Source: Macrophomina tecta (taxonomy: Eukaryota; Ascomycota; Dothideomycetes; Botryosphaeriales; Botryosphaeriaceae). Taken from it: a stretch of 64,000 bases of DNA. The stretch spans positions 744,001 through 808,000 of the forward strand of contig JAKSGN010000021.1 of assembly GCA_024180945.1 (NCBI GenBank), written 5' to 3'. Shown one piece after another: positions 56,368 to 64,000 of the stretch; position 1 is the stretch's first letter; each line of letters starts with the position of its first letter. The position numbers and the translations under genes were made by a program. The notes under the pieces were generated by a model. The model saw only the letters and a list, made by a program, of their open reading frames with translations. It did not search any database and was not told the DNA's origin.

Positions 56368-59300
56368 TTAGTAAACCTCCAGGACATATCTGCCCTCCTC
56401 CTTGAACTCCTCAATCACCCTGCGGCTATCCACCTTCTTGCCAGCGGCCTTGGCCTCCTCCTCGATAGCTTCCTGCAGCACGGCGGTGACGTCCGGAACG
56501 GGCCAAGTGGGGCCGCAGAGGTAGAAACTGCCCTCCTCGGACAGGTACGCCTGCCTGATCTGCTCCAGGGTCTGGCGCATGCGGTCCTGGATGTAGATCT
56601 TCTCGGGCTGGTCGCGCGAGAAGGCGCGGCCGAGCAGGGTGATGATGCCCGCGTCCTGGTACGCCTCCCACTCCTCACCGTACAGGTACTCCTCGCGCTG
56701 GTGGCGCGAGCCCATGTATAACATGACGGCGCCGATCTCCTCGCCCGCTTGCTTCTGGCGCGCGCGCTCCTGGACGAAGGCACGGAAGGGCGCGAGACCA
56801 GTACCGAGACCGGCCATAATGATGGGCGCAGTGGTCTTGGGCGGCAGCTTCATGACCGACGGCTTGACCGAGACGGTGACGGGCGCACCGACGGGAAGAG
56901 AGTTGAGGTAGCGAGTGGCCTGACCGAAGCGGTCGCGGCCCTTGGAGTCGACCCAGTTGACGGTGACGATGAGGAGGGAGACGGAGTTGGGAGTGACCTT
57001 CTGCGACGAAGCGATCGAGTACTCACGGCGCTTCATCGGGCTGACAATGCGCACGATATCATGGAAGGACGGGTGGGCGGACTTGAACTCAAGGAGAACG
57101 TCGGCGAAGGTGACGGTGTCAACCTCGGCGCGGCGCTTGAACTCGGTGGCGCCATCGGGGGTAAGCAGGGCGAGCAACGCCTGTTTCTCCTTCTCGTCGC
57201 TGGCAAACTCCGCCAGGGACTCGTAGAAGCGCTTAGGCGGACGGCCGAAGATGTCGACGTTCTGGAGGAGGGCCTGGTAGACGGTACGGTTCTCCAACAC
57301 GTTGGGGTCATCACGGGTAGGGACTTCGACGACCTCGTCAGCATTAAGGCCATACCACTCGATAAACTCCTGGACCATCTTGGGGTCATTCTCAGCGTGG
57401 ATGCCAAGAGCCTCGCCGATCTCATACTTAACACCCGAGTCTCCAAGGTCGAACTCGATGTGGAAGATATTACGGTCATAATCGGGAGGGGTGAGGCGGC
57501 GACGCTCCTTGACGTGGACAATGGCAGTCTTAACACCCAGGTCAGGACGAAGGGCGTTCTTGGTGCCGTAAGCTTCCTTGAAGGCCAGACCCTTGGCAGC
57601 AATGACCCAGTTCTTGAGCAGCGTTGGCGGCTCAGGGTCGATCTTCTGGAACGAGACAAAGCTGTTGACATTAATGTCGGTTGGAAGAGAAACGCTCTCA
57701 ACCTCGGGTTCGACGGTGGCCCAATATTCGGGAATCTCAACCTTGCGAAGAGCCTGCTCGACATCCTTCACGATGCTATCAAGGGAACCGCCACTGAGGG
57801 TGGCAAGCTTCTGGGACAGAGAGTCGAACTTGTCAGCCTCAGCGACCTTGAGGAAAGCAAGCTCTGTAAGGTAGGCCTCAAGAGCGGCATCTTCCGCCAC
57901 GTTCTCGGAAGCGGTCGGGTCGAGTACAAAGAGGTTGACCTTCTTGCCAAAGATACCCTTGCGGGCACCCACAGGCAGACGCTTCTCGAGGTCTTCATCC
58001 TTGGCACCAGGCAGTTGGGCAATGAGCGTGCCCCCAGCCTTCAGGCTGTTGAGGACGTCAAACTCGTTAAGAAGCTTCTCGTCACCAACAAAGGCAACAT
58101 CCGCGGAATCGATGGAGTAGGCAGCCTCGAGAGACCTGCTAGACTTCCGGATATCAGTGCGGACGACACCGCCCTGGACAAGGTTGTCATGACCAGTGCG
58201 AACAGTCACGTTGCTAGCGGAGTCCTTGGCAAGCAGCTGACCCAGAACAATGGGAGCACCAACCGCGACAGACTCGTCAGAGTTCCAGAAGGTGTATTGC
58301 TGGGCAGAGGCGTCGGCAGCAGAGAATCCGTCCTGGGTAACTTCGGGGCTGTACTGGGAGAAAAGGCTGACAAACTTCTTAGGGGTCCAGACTTCCTCAC
58401 GAGCGTACTTGAAGTCGCTCACGGAAGCAGAGCTGGCAGAGGAGAAGCTGACGGCAGCCAACACGTCGCTGTAGAGAGCGGAGTGAATGCTCTCATCCGA
58501 GACAGAGGCAGAGTCGTGCACCTGGCCGAGAACAACAATGTTTTGGACAGACTTGGGCAAAGTCTCGAGGAAGACCTCCTCAACGAAGGGACGGTAGACG
58601 CGAACGTTGATCAAGCCAACCTTAGCACCCTTGGCAGCAAGAGCATCGGCGACTTGAGCGCCCAAAGAGGCCTCGACAGTGCCGAAGGCAACAACAACGG
58701 TCTCGGGAGTCGCATGGCCGTGGTACTCGAAGAGCTTGTAGTCGAAGCCGAACTCGTCGTTGAAAGCCTTGAGGAGGCGGACGACCCTGCCCTCGTTGTC
58801 GGAATGCTTGCCCTCAATGCTGGATGTGGCCTTGAGAATGGCGTTGTAGTTGTTGATCAGACCAGACTTGTCCAGAACGTCAACGACACGAGTCGTCTCG
58901 CGGCCGACAGTGATTCCGTCGTAGGTGTGGATGGTAGGAATGACACTGGCCAAGAGGGTAGCAAACAGGGACATGTGCTGGATCTCGTAGGCGGACGAGC
59001 TGGAAACGAGACCAAGACCAAGCTCCTCGGCGAGGGTAAAGCTGGTGGAGTAGTCCGTCACCAGGCCAGTGGAGGAGCTGGCGGCATAGTCGACGGCAGC
59101 AATGTGAGCAACCAGGGGGTTGGAAACGGAGTAGAGGAGCGAGAGCTGGTCCAGAGCAGGCCTCAGCTGGCGCAGAGTGGACGAAGAGGCGACAATTGCC
59201 TGGGGGATGTGCCTCTTGGACACATCAAAGTCCTTAGAGAAGATGTAGCCCAGAGCAATGCTGCCAGCACCGGTACGGGTTTCCAGAGAGAAAACGCCGG

Positions 59301-59580
59301 GGCTGTAGCCGTGGGCATTGCTCTCACCCCGCGCCTGCCATTCCTTCAAAGCGACATCCAAATCGAATGTATCCGGAGAGTAAGCAAAGACCTTGTCGGA
59401 AAGGCTGAAGGCGACCTGCTGGACGAGAGTCTGGGCGGTCAGATAGGTAGGGCCGGAGACAGAGGATAGCGGAACGTGGTCGCCGAAGGGCAGGCTCGAG
59501 GACTTCTGGGCGAATTGCTTGAGGGCGGTCTTCTGAGCCTCAGCCTGAGGGCCGGCGGACTCGGGCAGCTGGAGACGCAT
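56368..59580 (-). CDS. MET10: Sulfite reductase [NADPH] flavoprotein alpha component
   Basis: Intronless 1,070-aa protein of sulfate assimilation. The alpha subunit takes electrons from NADPH through FAD to the siroheme beta subunit, which reduces sulfite to sulfide in the cytosol. Residues about 35-400 are the pyruvate:ferredoxin-oxidoreductase-like N-terminal region of fungal alpha subunits (GPTYLTAQTLVQQVAF, HGHATPETVVVAFG). The C-terminal third is a ferredoxin-NADP reductase module: RREYSIASS (FAD, about 850), GLGTGLAPFRAF (about 923, NADPH), MLYMGSRHQREEYLY and YLCGPTWPV near the end, with the expected C-terminal aromatic Tyr. Length suits the family. The start at 59,580 is the first ATG. 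In fungi such genes are under sulfur-regulated bZIP control; I identified no binding site here. Confidence 0.96.
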   Translation of the reverse strand: MRLQLPESAGPQAEAQKTALKQFAQKSSSLPFGDHVPLSSVSGPTYLTAQTLVQQVAFSLSDKVFAYSPDTFDLDVALKEWQARGESNAHGYSPGVFSLETRTGAGSIALGYIFSKDFDVSKRHIPQAIVASSSTLRQLRPALDQLSLLYSVSNPLVAHIAAVDYAASSSTGLVTDYSTSFTLAEELGLGLVSSSSAYEIQHMSLFATLLASVIPTIHTYDGITVGRETTRVVDVLDKSGLINNYNAILKATSSIEGKHSDNEGRVVRLLKAFNDEFGFDYKLFEYHGHATPETVVVAFGTVEASLGAQVADALAAKGAKVGLINVRVYRPFVEEVFLETLPKSVQNIVVLGQVHDSASVSDESIHSALYSDVLAAVSFSSASSASVSDFKYAREEVWTPKKFVSLFSQYSPEVTQDGFSAADASAQQYTFWNSDESVAVGAPIVLGQLLAKDSASNVTVRTGHDNLVQGGVVRTDIRKSSRSLEAAYSIDSADVAFVGDEKLLNEFDVLNSLKAGGTLIAQLPGAKDEDLEKRLPVGARKGIFGKKVNLFVLDPTASENVAEDAALEAYLTELAFLKVAEADKFDSLSQKLATLSGGSLDSIVKDVEQALRKVEIPEYWATVEPEVESVSLPTDINVNSFVSFQKIDPEPPTLLKNWVIAAKGLAFKEAYGTKNALRPDLGVKTAIVHVKERRRLTPPDYDRNIFHIEFDLGDSGVKYEIGEALGIHAENDPKMVQEFIEWYGLNADEVVEVPTRDDPNVLENRTVYQALLQNVDIFGRPPKRFYESLAEFASDEKEKQALLALLTPDGATEFKRRAEVDTVTFADVLLEFKSAHPSFHDIVRIVSPMKRREYSIASSQKVTPNSVSLLIVTVNWVDSKGRDRFGQATRYLNSLPVGAPVTVSVKPSVMKLPPKTTAPIIMAGLGTGLAPFRAFVQERARQKQAGEEIGAVMLYMGSRHQREEYLYGEEWEAYQDAGIITLLGRAFSRDQPEKIYIQDRMRQTLEQIRQAYLSEEGSFYLCGPTWPVPDVTAVLQEAIEEEAKAAGKKVDSRRVIEEFKEEGRYVLEVY

Positions 59581-60859
59581 GTTGCGGTCTCGCGGAGGGC
59601 AGCGCGGCGTCGAAAACAGAAACTTTTGGGTGGTGTCTCAAGGAAACGGAAGCAATGACGCTCTACAGGAAGAGAAGCGGCGCGCCGAGCAGCTGCGAAA
59701 GTCAGTGAGTTCGCAGCAGTCTTCTTTGTGTTGCGGCGGGCGCGCGGAGAGAGGAATGGCACGGCGGAGTGATTTTTGGCGGCGCGCGTGGCGGGGGAAA
59801 AAGTAGAATCTGGCCCCGGTATCGCTGAGCAATCATGGCGCGAGCATGAGCGAATGAGGGCGGTCAGCGGTTCCCGGCGAGCCATGGCTGGCCAAAAAGC
59901 TGGGTGAGTTCTTCGAGAGAGCGCCCGAAAAGGAATCGTGGCGATGGCGTGCTCGACGCGTCTCCGAAGAATGATGCCGCCGCCTCGGGGCGACTCGGTC
60001 CGACGGCGATTACTCAGCCGGCTACCCACGCGCAGGTGCCGATGATGCCGCTTGCCGCTGCTCTTGAACTCGACTCCAGTCTGAGCGCGCCTAGCCGACG
60101 GTGTGCTCGCTTCTGCACTAGGTGTTTCCTCGCCACGAAGAAGCGTCGAGCCCTTCCAAAGAGAGACTGCTGAATATGGCTAAGCGCATGTCGGTAGCTG
60201 CAAGCGGCTCCCGGGTACTGATTAAGCTCGACATCATGCGGCACGATTTCAACATTTCCGTTCCTGCATCTCCGAGGACCCTGATGTGTCGTGGACTTGG
60301 AGGCTAGAAGAACCCTACCGCGCGTCTTTAGAGATCGCTGATTATAATGTGCCGCTGATGCAGTCCATGTCTTATCGTTGTTTCTTATCGGCAGCCCTAC
60401 GCTGACTCGAGCATTGGGCCCTGGGAACGGCACTCCGATACCGGGATTCCTCTTCCGGCTTAGCCGCTTTTCTGTGTCCTTGACGTCTTCTCCGCACTCC
60501 CACCCTCGTCCCGCCTGTACGCAACTTTCCTTTCGACCATCACACCTTTCCGATATAGGCAACTTGATCCGATTCCTGGCACTGACCCCCCCGGATGCCG
60601 CCGTCAAGTGCTGCTACACAGAGGCAGCGGAGGCTCAACCGGCGATGGCATTGTGAGCCCAGGCGGAATTCATCCGCAATTCACGATTGGACCCCGCTTC
60701 CAGCTCTCTCCGGGCATCGAGGTCTCATCCCAATTGCCCACCTTCCGTCTGGGCGAGACAATGCGGCAACGCTTCGACAAGATGAATTAAACGACATCTC
60801 CGTACCATCGTGTCAGCTCACGCTCAACGTATTACTGGGTCGGTGACTCCAATCCCTTC
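59581..60859. other. Upstream region of the sulfite reductase gene
   Basis: GC-rich; frames on both strands up to 197 codons (60,014-60,607, minus) have no recognisable domain. Expected to carry the sulfite reductase promoter and, at its right end, eroded upstream parts of the amidase gene. Confidence 0.4.
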
Positions 60860-61308
60860 AAACAGTTTTACGAATCGTACTTGTAGTTGCTCCCGCCAAG
60901 GCAGGTTACGCAGGTGCGGAGGCCCGCGGGATTGTATCTCAACGCCGCGCCTTCGCGCAGGACTGGACGCGCCAGGGCGTCGACGTCGTGCTGTGCCCGG
61001 TGTTCGTCGGCCCCGCCTGCGCGCACGATACGGCGTTCTACTGGAACTACACGGCACTGTGGAACTTCGTCGACTACCCGGGCGCGGTGTTCCCGACGCC
61101 GGTGAGCGTGGCGGAGAGGGGGGAGGAAGAGGGGTATGCGGCGGGGCAGGAGGCGTTGGGAAAGGAGTGTAGCCACGTGAGGCAGTTGTGGGAGCAGACG
61201 GATTTCGTGGGCGCGCCGGTGAACTTGCAGCTGGTGGCGAGGAAGCATCATGATAATCTGCTGTTTGGGGCGATCGACGCGGTGAAGGAGGCGTTGGAGT
61301 TGCGGTGA
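60860..61308 (+). pseudogene. Acetamidase/amidase C-terminal remnant
   Basis: One frame gives QGVDVVLCPVFVGPACAHDT, YWNYTALWNFVDYPGAV, FPTPV and, to the stop at 61,306-61,308, VGAPVNLQLVARKHHDNLL. These are the last blocks of fungal acetamidase-type amidases. The Ser-Ser-Lys catalytic core and Gly/Ser-rich signature that should lie 250-300 residues upstream are absent; the sequence before 60,860 shows no amidase. So this is a truncated copy. It is free of stops over 140 codons, so the loss may be recent or a deletion. Confidence 0.78.
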
Positions 61309-62536
61309 GTTCGTGCGGTTGATGCATGGATCGGGGAGGGAGGCGGGTGCTGGGGAAGAGGGAGGAGGATGGAGGAGGGTTGCGAGAAGACGGGAGATGT
61401 GGTTTGCCGGTCTTTCCTTATCAATACGCACCTGATACACGCCGGAGATTTTGGCGTCTATGCGAGCGTCGATCTGCGGGGAAATGAGCTTGTCTGTTTT
61501 GCTTGGAAGGCTCCGAAGGGCGTCTCGCTGGCAGAGACAAGGACTACATTTTTTTTTTGGCTTTTTGTTGCTTGGTCCTGACGAGCTAGCCCGGAAATTG
61601 AGCGGTGCTTTACCCATAAGGCAACCACACGGGCTGCCGCAGTTCCGTAAACGGTTAGGGTTTCAGAGTGCGGTCGCCATTGCGCGTACGGAGAGCGCCC
61701 AAGCGGTGCACATGCATTTCCTGAAGCAGTAATTGTCTAGAACGGTGGCGCGCCGGTGGCTCGTAGACGTTCGCGGTCAGAGGGCCGTGGAGCGTGGGGA
61801 TGCTTTTGGGGAAAGAGATAAACGAGGATAGCCGGATTGCGTTATGCATTCGGTCTCATACTCCGAGAAGGTTTGATGTGCAGTTTTCGAGCTCTGAGTC
61901 TGCCCCTAATGGATATTTGTGACGCTGGTACAGATGAGAGTTGATGGGATGCAATGGCTGGTCCGGATTCACCCCAGCCCGCTAAACCACAACAGGAAAG
62001 TGGCCTCCAACATCGCATCCTCTCCAGCACCGAAGAATGCAGAAGTGAGAAAAGGTCGCAAAGCAGAGCCCGCTGCACGATCTTGCAACACTGCAGCCCA
62101 GCCCCAGCTCTGCGCGCATTTCACAGGATCAAAGCTTGCGCGTTGTCGCACTCCGCTTTCTGGGGTCGCCTTGGTATGTGCGTGCAGTGCAACTGTCTCA
62201 GCATCTGCGACGACCACCTCCTCCTGTCTATCGTCCCCTCCTACCGCTGCCACCACGACGAAAAACACGTGCGCAGCAGCCTGGGCATTTAAAGCAATCC
62301 CGCTTTATCGACAAGACCGCAGGCTCGGAAACTCCAGCAGCAACCTTATCCTTCATCCACGCCCGTTCCACTTCTTTACTATTTACCTTTTTTTTCCCCC
62401 TTAGGTATCAACGCAACCTTAATAATTCAAAAAGGCCCCCCGGATTTCGAGTTCATATTTCTCATTCCCCCTCACGTTAGAAAAAGCACCGTAGCCAAAA
62501 GATAGAGAGAGAGACAACGCCCAGCAAATCCCCAAA
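61309..62536. other. Intergenic region upstream of the SDR gene
   Basis: No supported gene. The last 200 bp is pyrimidine-rich with a T8 run near 62,388, typical of fungal promoters. Confidence 0.45.
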
Positions 62537-63547
62537 ATGACCTCCGCCCCCCGCGTTTCCGCCATGGACAACTTCACGCCAACAACGCACTCCTCCCCAG
62601 GCGCAACCCTGCAGGCCGCTCTCTGCCTCCGCGGCCCCTACACCGCCTGCATCATCGGCGCCTCGCGCGGCGTCGGCGCGGGCGTCGCGCTCTCCTACGC
62701 CAAAGCCGGCGCGACGACCCTCATCCTCGCCGCGCGCAACGCGGCGCAGCTGTCCGCCGTCGCCGCGCAGTGCGCCGCCATCAACCCGGCCTGCACCGTC
62801 CTGACCGCGCCCTGCGACGTCAGCAGCCCCACCAGCGTGCGCGCGCTGGCCGGCTTCGCGCGGGCGGAGCTGGGCAAGCAGCGCCAGCACCTCGACGCCG
62901 TCGTCGTCAACTCGGGCTCCGCCGCGCACGTCGAGCTGGAGGAGGCGGCCGGCACCGCGGCGGACCGGCAGTGGGCGCAGGCGTTCGCGGTGAGCGGGCT
63001 GGGCACGTACCACGCGGCGCACTACCTGGCGCCGCTGCTGCTCGAGGGCGCGGGGCGCGCGTTCCTGGCCGTCGGCAGCATCGCGGCGTGCATGCGCCCC
63101 GGCGTCGCCGCGAACAGCAAGGACTGCATCAGCAAGATGGCGCAGGTGCGCATCGTCGAGCACGTGGCCGCGCAGTTTGGCGCCAGGGGCCTGCTGAGCG
63201 TGGCCGTGCATCCGGGCGCGGTGGAGACGGAGATGGCGGTTGAGACGGCGCCCGAGACGTTCAAGAAGAGTGAGTTTGCTTGCTTCCCGATCGGCCTTTT
63301 TTTTTTTTTTTTTTCAGTTTTGTCGTCGTCCCAGGGGAAATGAGGCTAATGCTGGGGGCGACTAGATCTCGTGGATGACCCGGAGTTGTGCGGGCATTTC
63401 CTGGTGTGGTTGACCAGGGAGCCGGGCCGGTTCCAATGGCTGAACGGGAGGCTATTGAGTGCCAACTGGGATCCTGACGAGCTGTTGGAGAGGAAGCAAC
63501 AGATCATTGAAGGGGATCTTCTGAAATTTGAAGCGAAGACGGAGTGA
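62537..63547 (+). CDS. Short-chain dehydrogenase/reductase with altered active site
   Basis: Rossmann-fold NAD(P)-dependent oxidoreductase, classical SDR. Exons 62537-63269 and 63366-63547, joined over a 96-bp GT-AG intron that holds an 18-T run, give 304 aa. The cofactor motif GASRGVGAG is at about 38-46 and the structural NSG (usually NAG) near 120. The expected active-site Tyr of YxxxK is Asp196 (D-C-I-S-K), with Lys200 kept; the Ser of VGSIAA is in place. This may abolish normal catalysis. The C-terminal exon (DDPELCGHFLVWLTRE) matches family members. GC content at third positions is very high. An ATG at 62,564 is an alternative start. Substrate unknown. Confidence 0.85.
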
Positions 63548-63624
63548 GGGACGAGAAATGAAGCTAATGCGGGATGCCCCCGGCTATTCATTCAATGACT
63601 AGCAGTGATGGACTTACTGCGTCC

Positions 63625-64000
63625 TCATATATCAAATGTATGGGCCAGATAAAGCAGGTTCTCGAATGAGCTGACATTTTCGAAATTTCCGCGAGGGGAC
63701 AGGAAGTCCCCTAAAGCCCCAGTTGGTGGGCGTCTGCGGCCTTGGGACTCCTTCAGCAATCTCTCCGTATACGTCAGGTCTCCATCTGGCGATCCTCGCG
63801 CAGTCTGGTTCTGGGTCTGCAGGCTATTCGGCGTCTGCGGAACAGGTTCCCCATCCGCAGGAGTGTTTGGTTCAGATGAGGAAGCTGGTGTCTGGCCAAA
63901 GTCGTCATAGAATCGCCTTACGAAAGAGGCCATGTCAAACCGCCGTTGACGTTTTGCCCCGTCTGCCGAACTTGTCTCGGAAGCTTTGCGTTTGCGGGAA
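63625..64000 (-). CDS. 3' end of an uncharacterised gene, cut by the window edge
   Basis: A frame open from the right window edge to a TGA-type stop at 63,625 (at least 125 codons). An internal Met at 63,933 starts MASFVRRFYDDFGQ, but the frame continues upstream with a basic KRKASETSSADGAKRQRR stretch that looks like a nuclear localisation signal, so the real start probably lies outside. The rest is Pro-, Gln- and Ser-rich, with a C-terminal conserved-looking tail SSFENLLYLAHTFDI. I do not recognise a family. Confidence 0.5.
   Translation of the reverse strand, partial: SRKRKASETSSADGAKRQRRFDMASFVRRFYDDFGQTPASSSEPNTPADGEPVPQTPNSLQTQNQTARGSPDGDLTYTERLLKESQGRRRPPTGALGDFLSPRGNFENVSSFENLLYLAHTFDI

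Noticed and set aside
56749..59469. A 906-codon open frame on the plus strand opposite the sulfite reductase gene
   Set aside because: It is exactly antisense to a strongly supported coding sequence; its translation is Gly/Val/Leu/Asp-rich with no domain. High-GC codon bias keeps the complementary frame free of stops.

Overview
The window is a piece of a filamentous ascomycete (Pezizomycotina) genome. Genes carry short GT-AG introns of about 53-144 bp, the encoded proteins are typical of this group (TCO89-like TORC1 subunit, HAL4/SAT4-like kinase, questin-oxidase-like protein, fungal GPI protein), and the AT-rich transposon blocks carry the signature of repeat-induced point mutation (RIP): CpA and TpG almost absent while CpG persists, with copies of a repeat differing nearly only by C-to-T and G-to-A. 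No class or species can be fixed from sequence alone.

Layout. 1-1,886 is the 3' half of a RIP-degraded Copia element ending in a polypurine tract and an LTR. 4.0-7.7 kb holds two intact-looking minus-strand genes, a CPA2 cation/proton antiporter and a HAL4/SAT4-like kinase, each resolved here into three exons. 8.9-11.0 kb is a graveyard: MULE transposase and LINE remnants, a solo Copia LTR with a perfect 5-bp target duplication, and a phosphoglycerate-mutase-like pseudogene that has lost both catalytic histidines. 11.15-13.08 kb is a complete three-exon chromate transporter (ChrA family).

13.1-31.2 kb is an 18-kb AT-rich block of nested transposons. Between two direct repeats (about 13.8-15.2 and 26.0-26.8 kb) lie integrase and chromodomain on the minus strand, and gag end, protease, reverse transcriptase and RNase H on the plus strand, which together make one chromovirus pol. 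Inside it sit an unclassified 3.5-kb TIR element, a 1.84-kb Fot1/pogo element and a solo LTR that escaped RIP. 27.3-31.2 kb carries a second, minus-strand Gypsy element (LTR, gag, protease).

31.2-43.9 kb is gene-poor: a broken NmrA-like pseudogene, a small GPI-anchored protein gene, and two stretches of about 5 kb with many poly-A/T tracts and microsatellites. 43.9-48.1 kb carries a TCO89-like gene with a 20-Gln tract and an uncharacterised gene. 49.2-55.3 kb looks like a decaying secondary-metabolism patch: an intact questin-oxidase-like gene, a FAD monooxygenase with a single-base frameshift, and P450-like debris. 56.4-59.6 kb is the intronless sulfite reductase alpha subunit (MET10), then an acetamidase tail, an SDR gene whose catalytic Tyr is Asp, and the 3' end of an unknown gene running off the window.

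The live genes look like independent housekeeping or accessory functions (ion transport, chromate export, nutrient signalling, sulfate assimilation) separated by transposon blocks; only the 49-55 kb patch suggests genes that once worked in one pathway.
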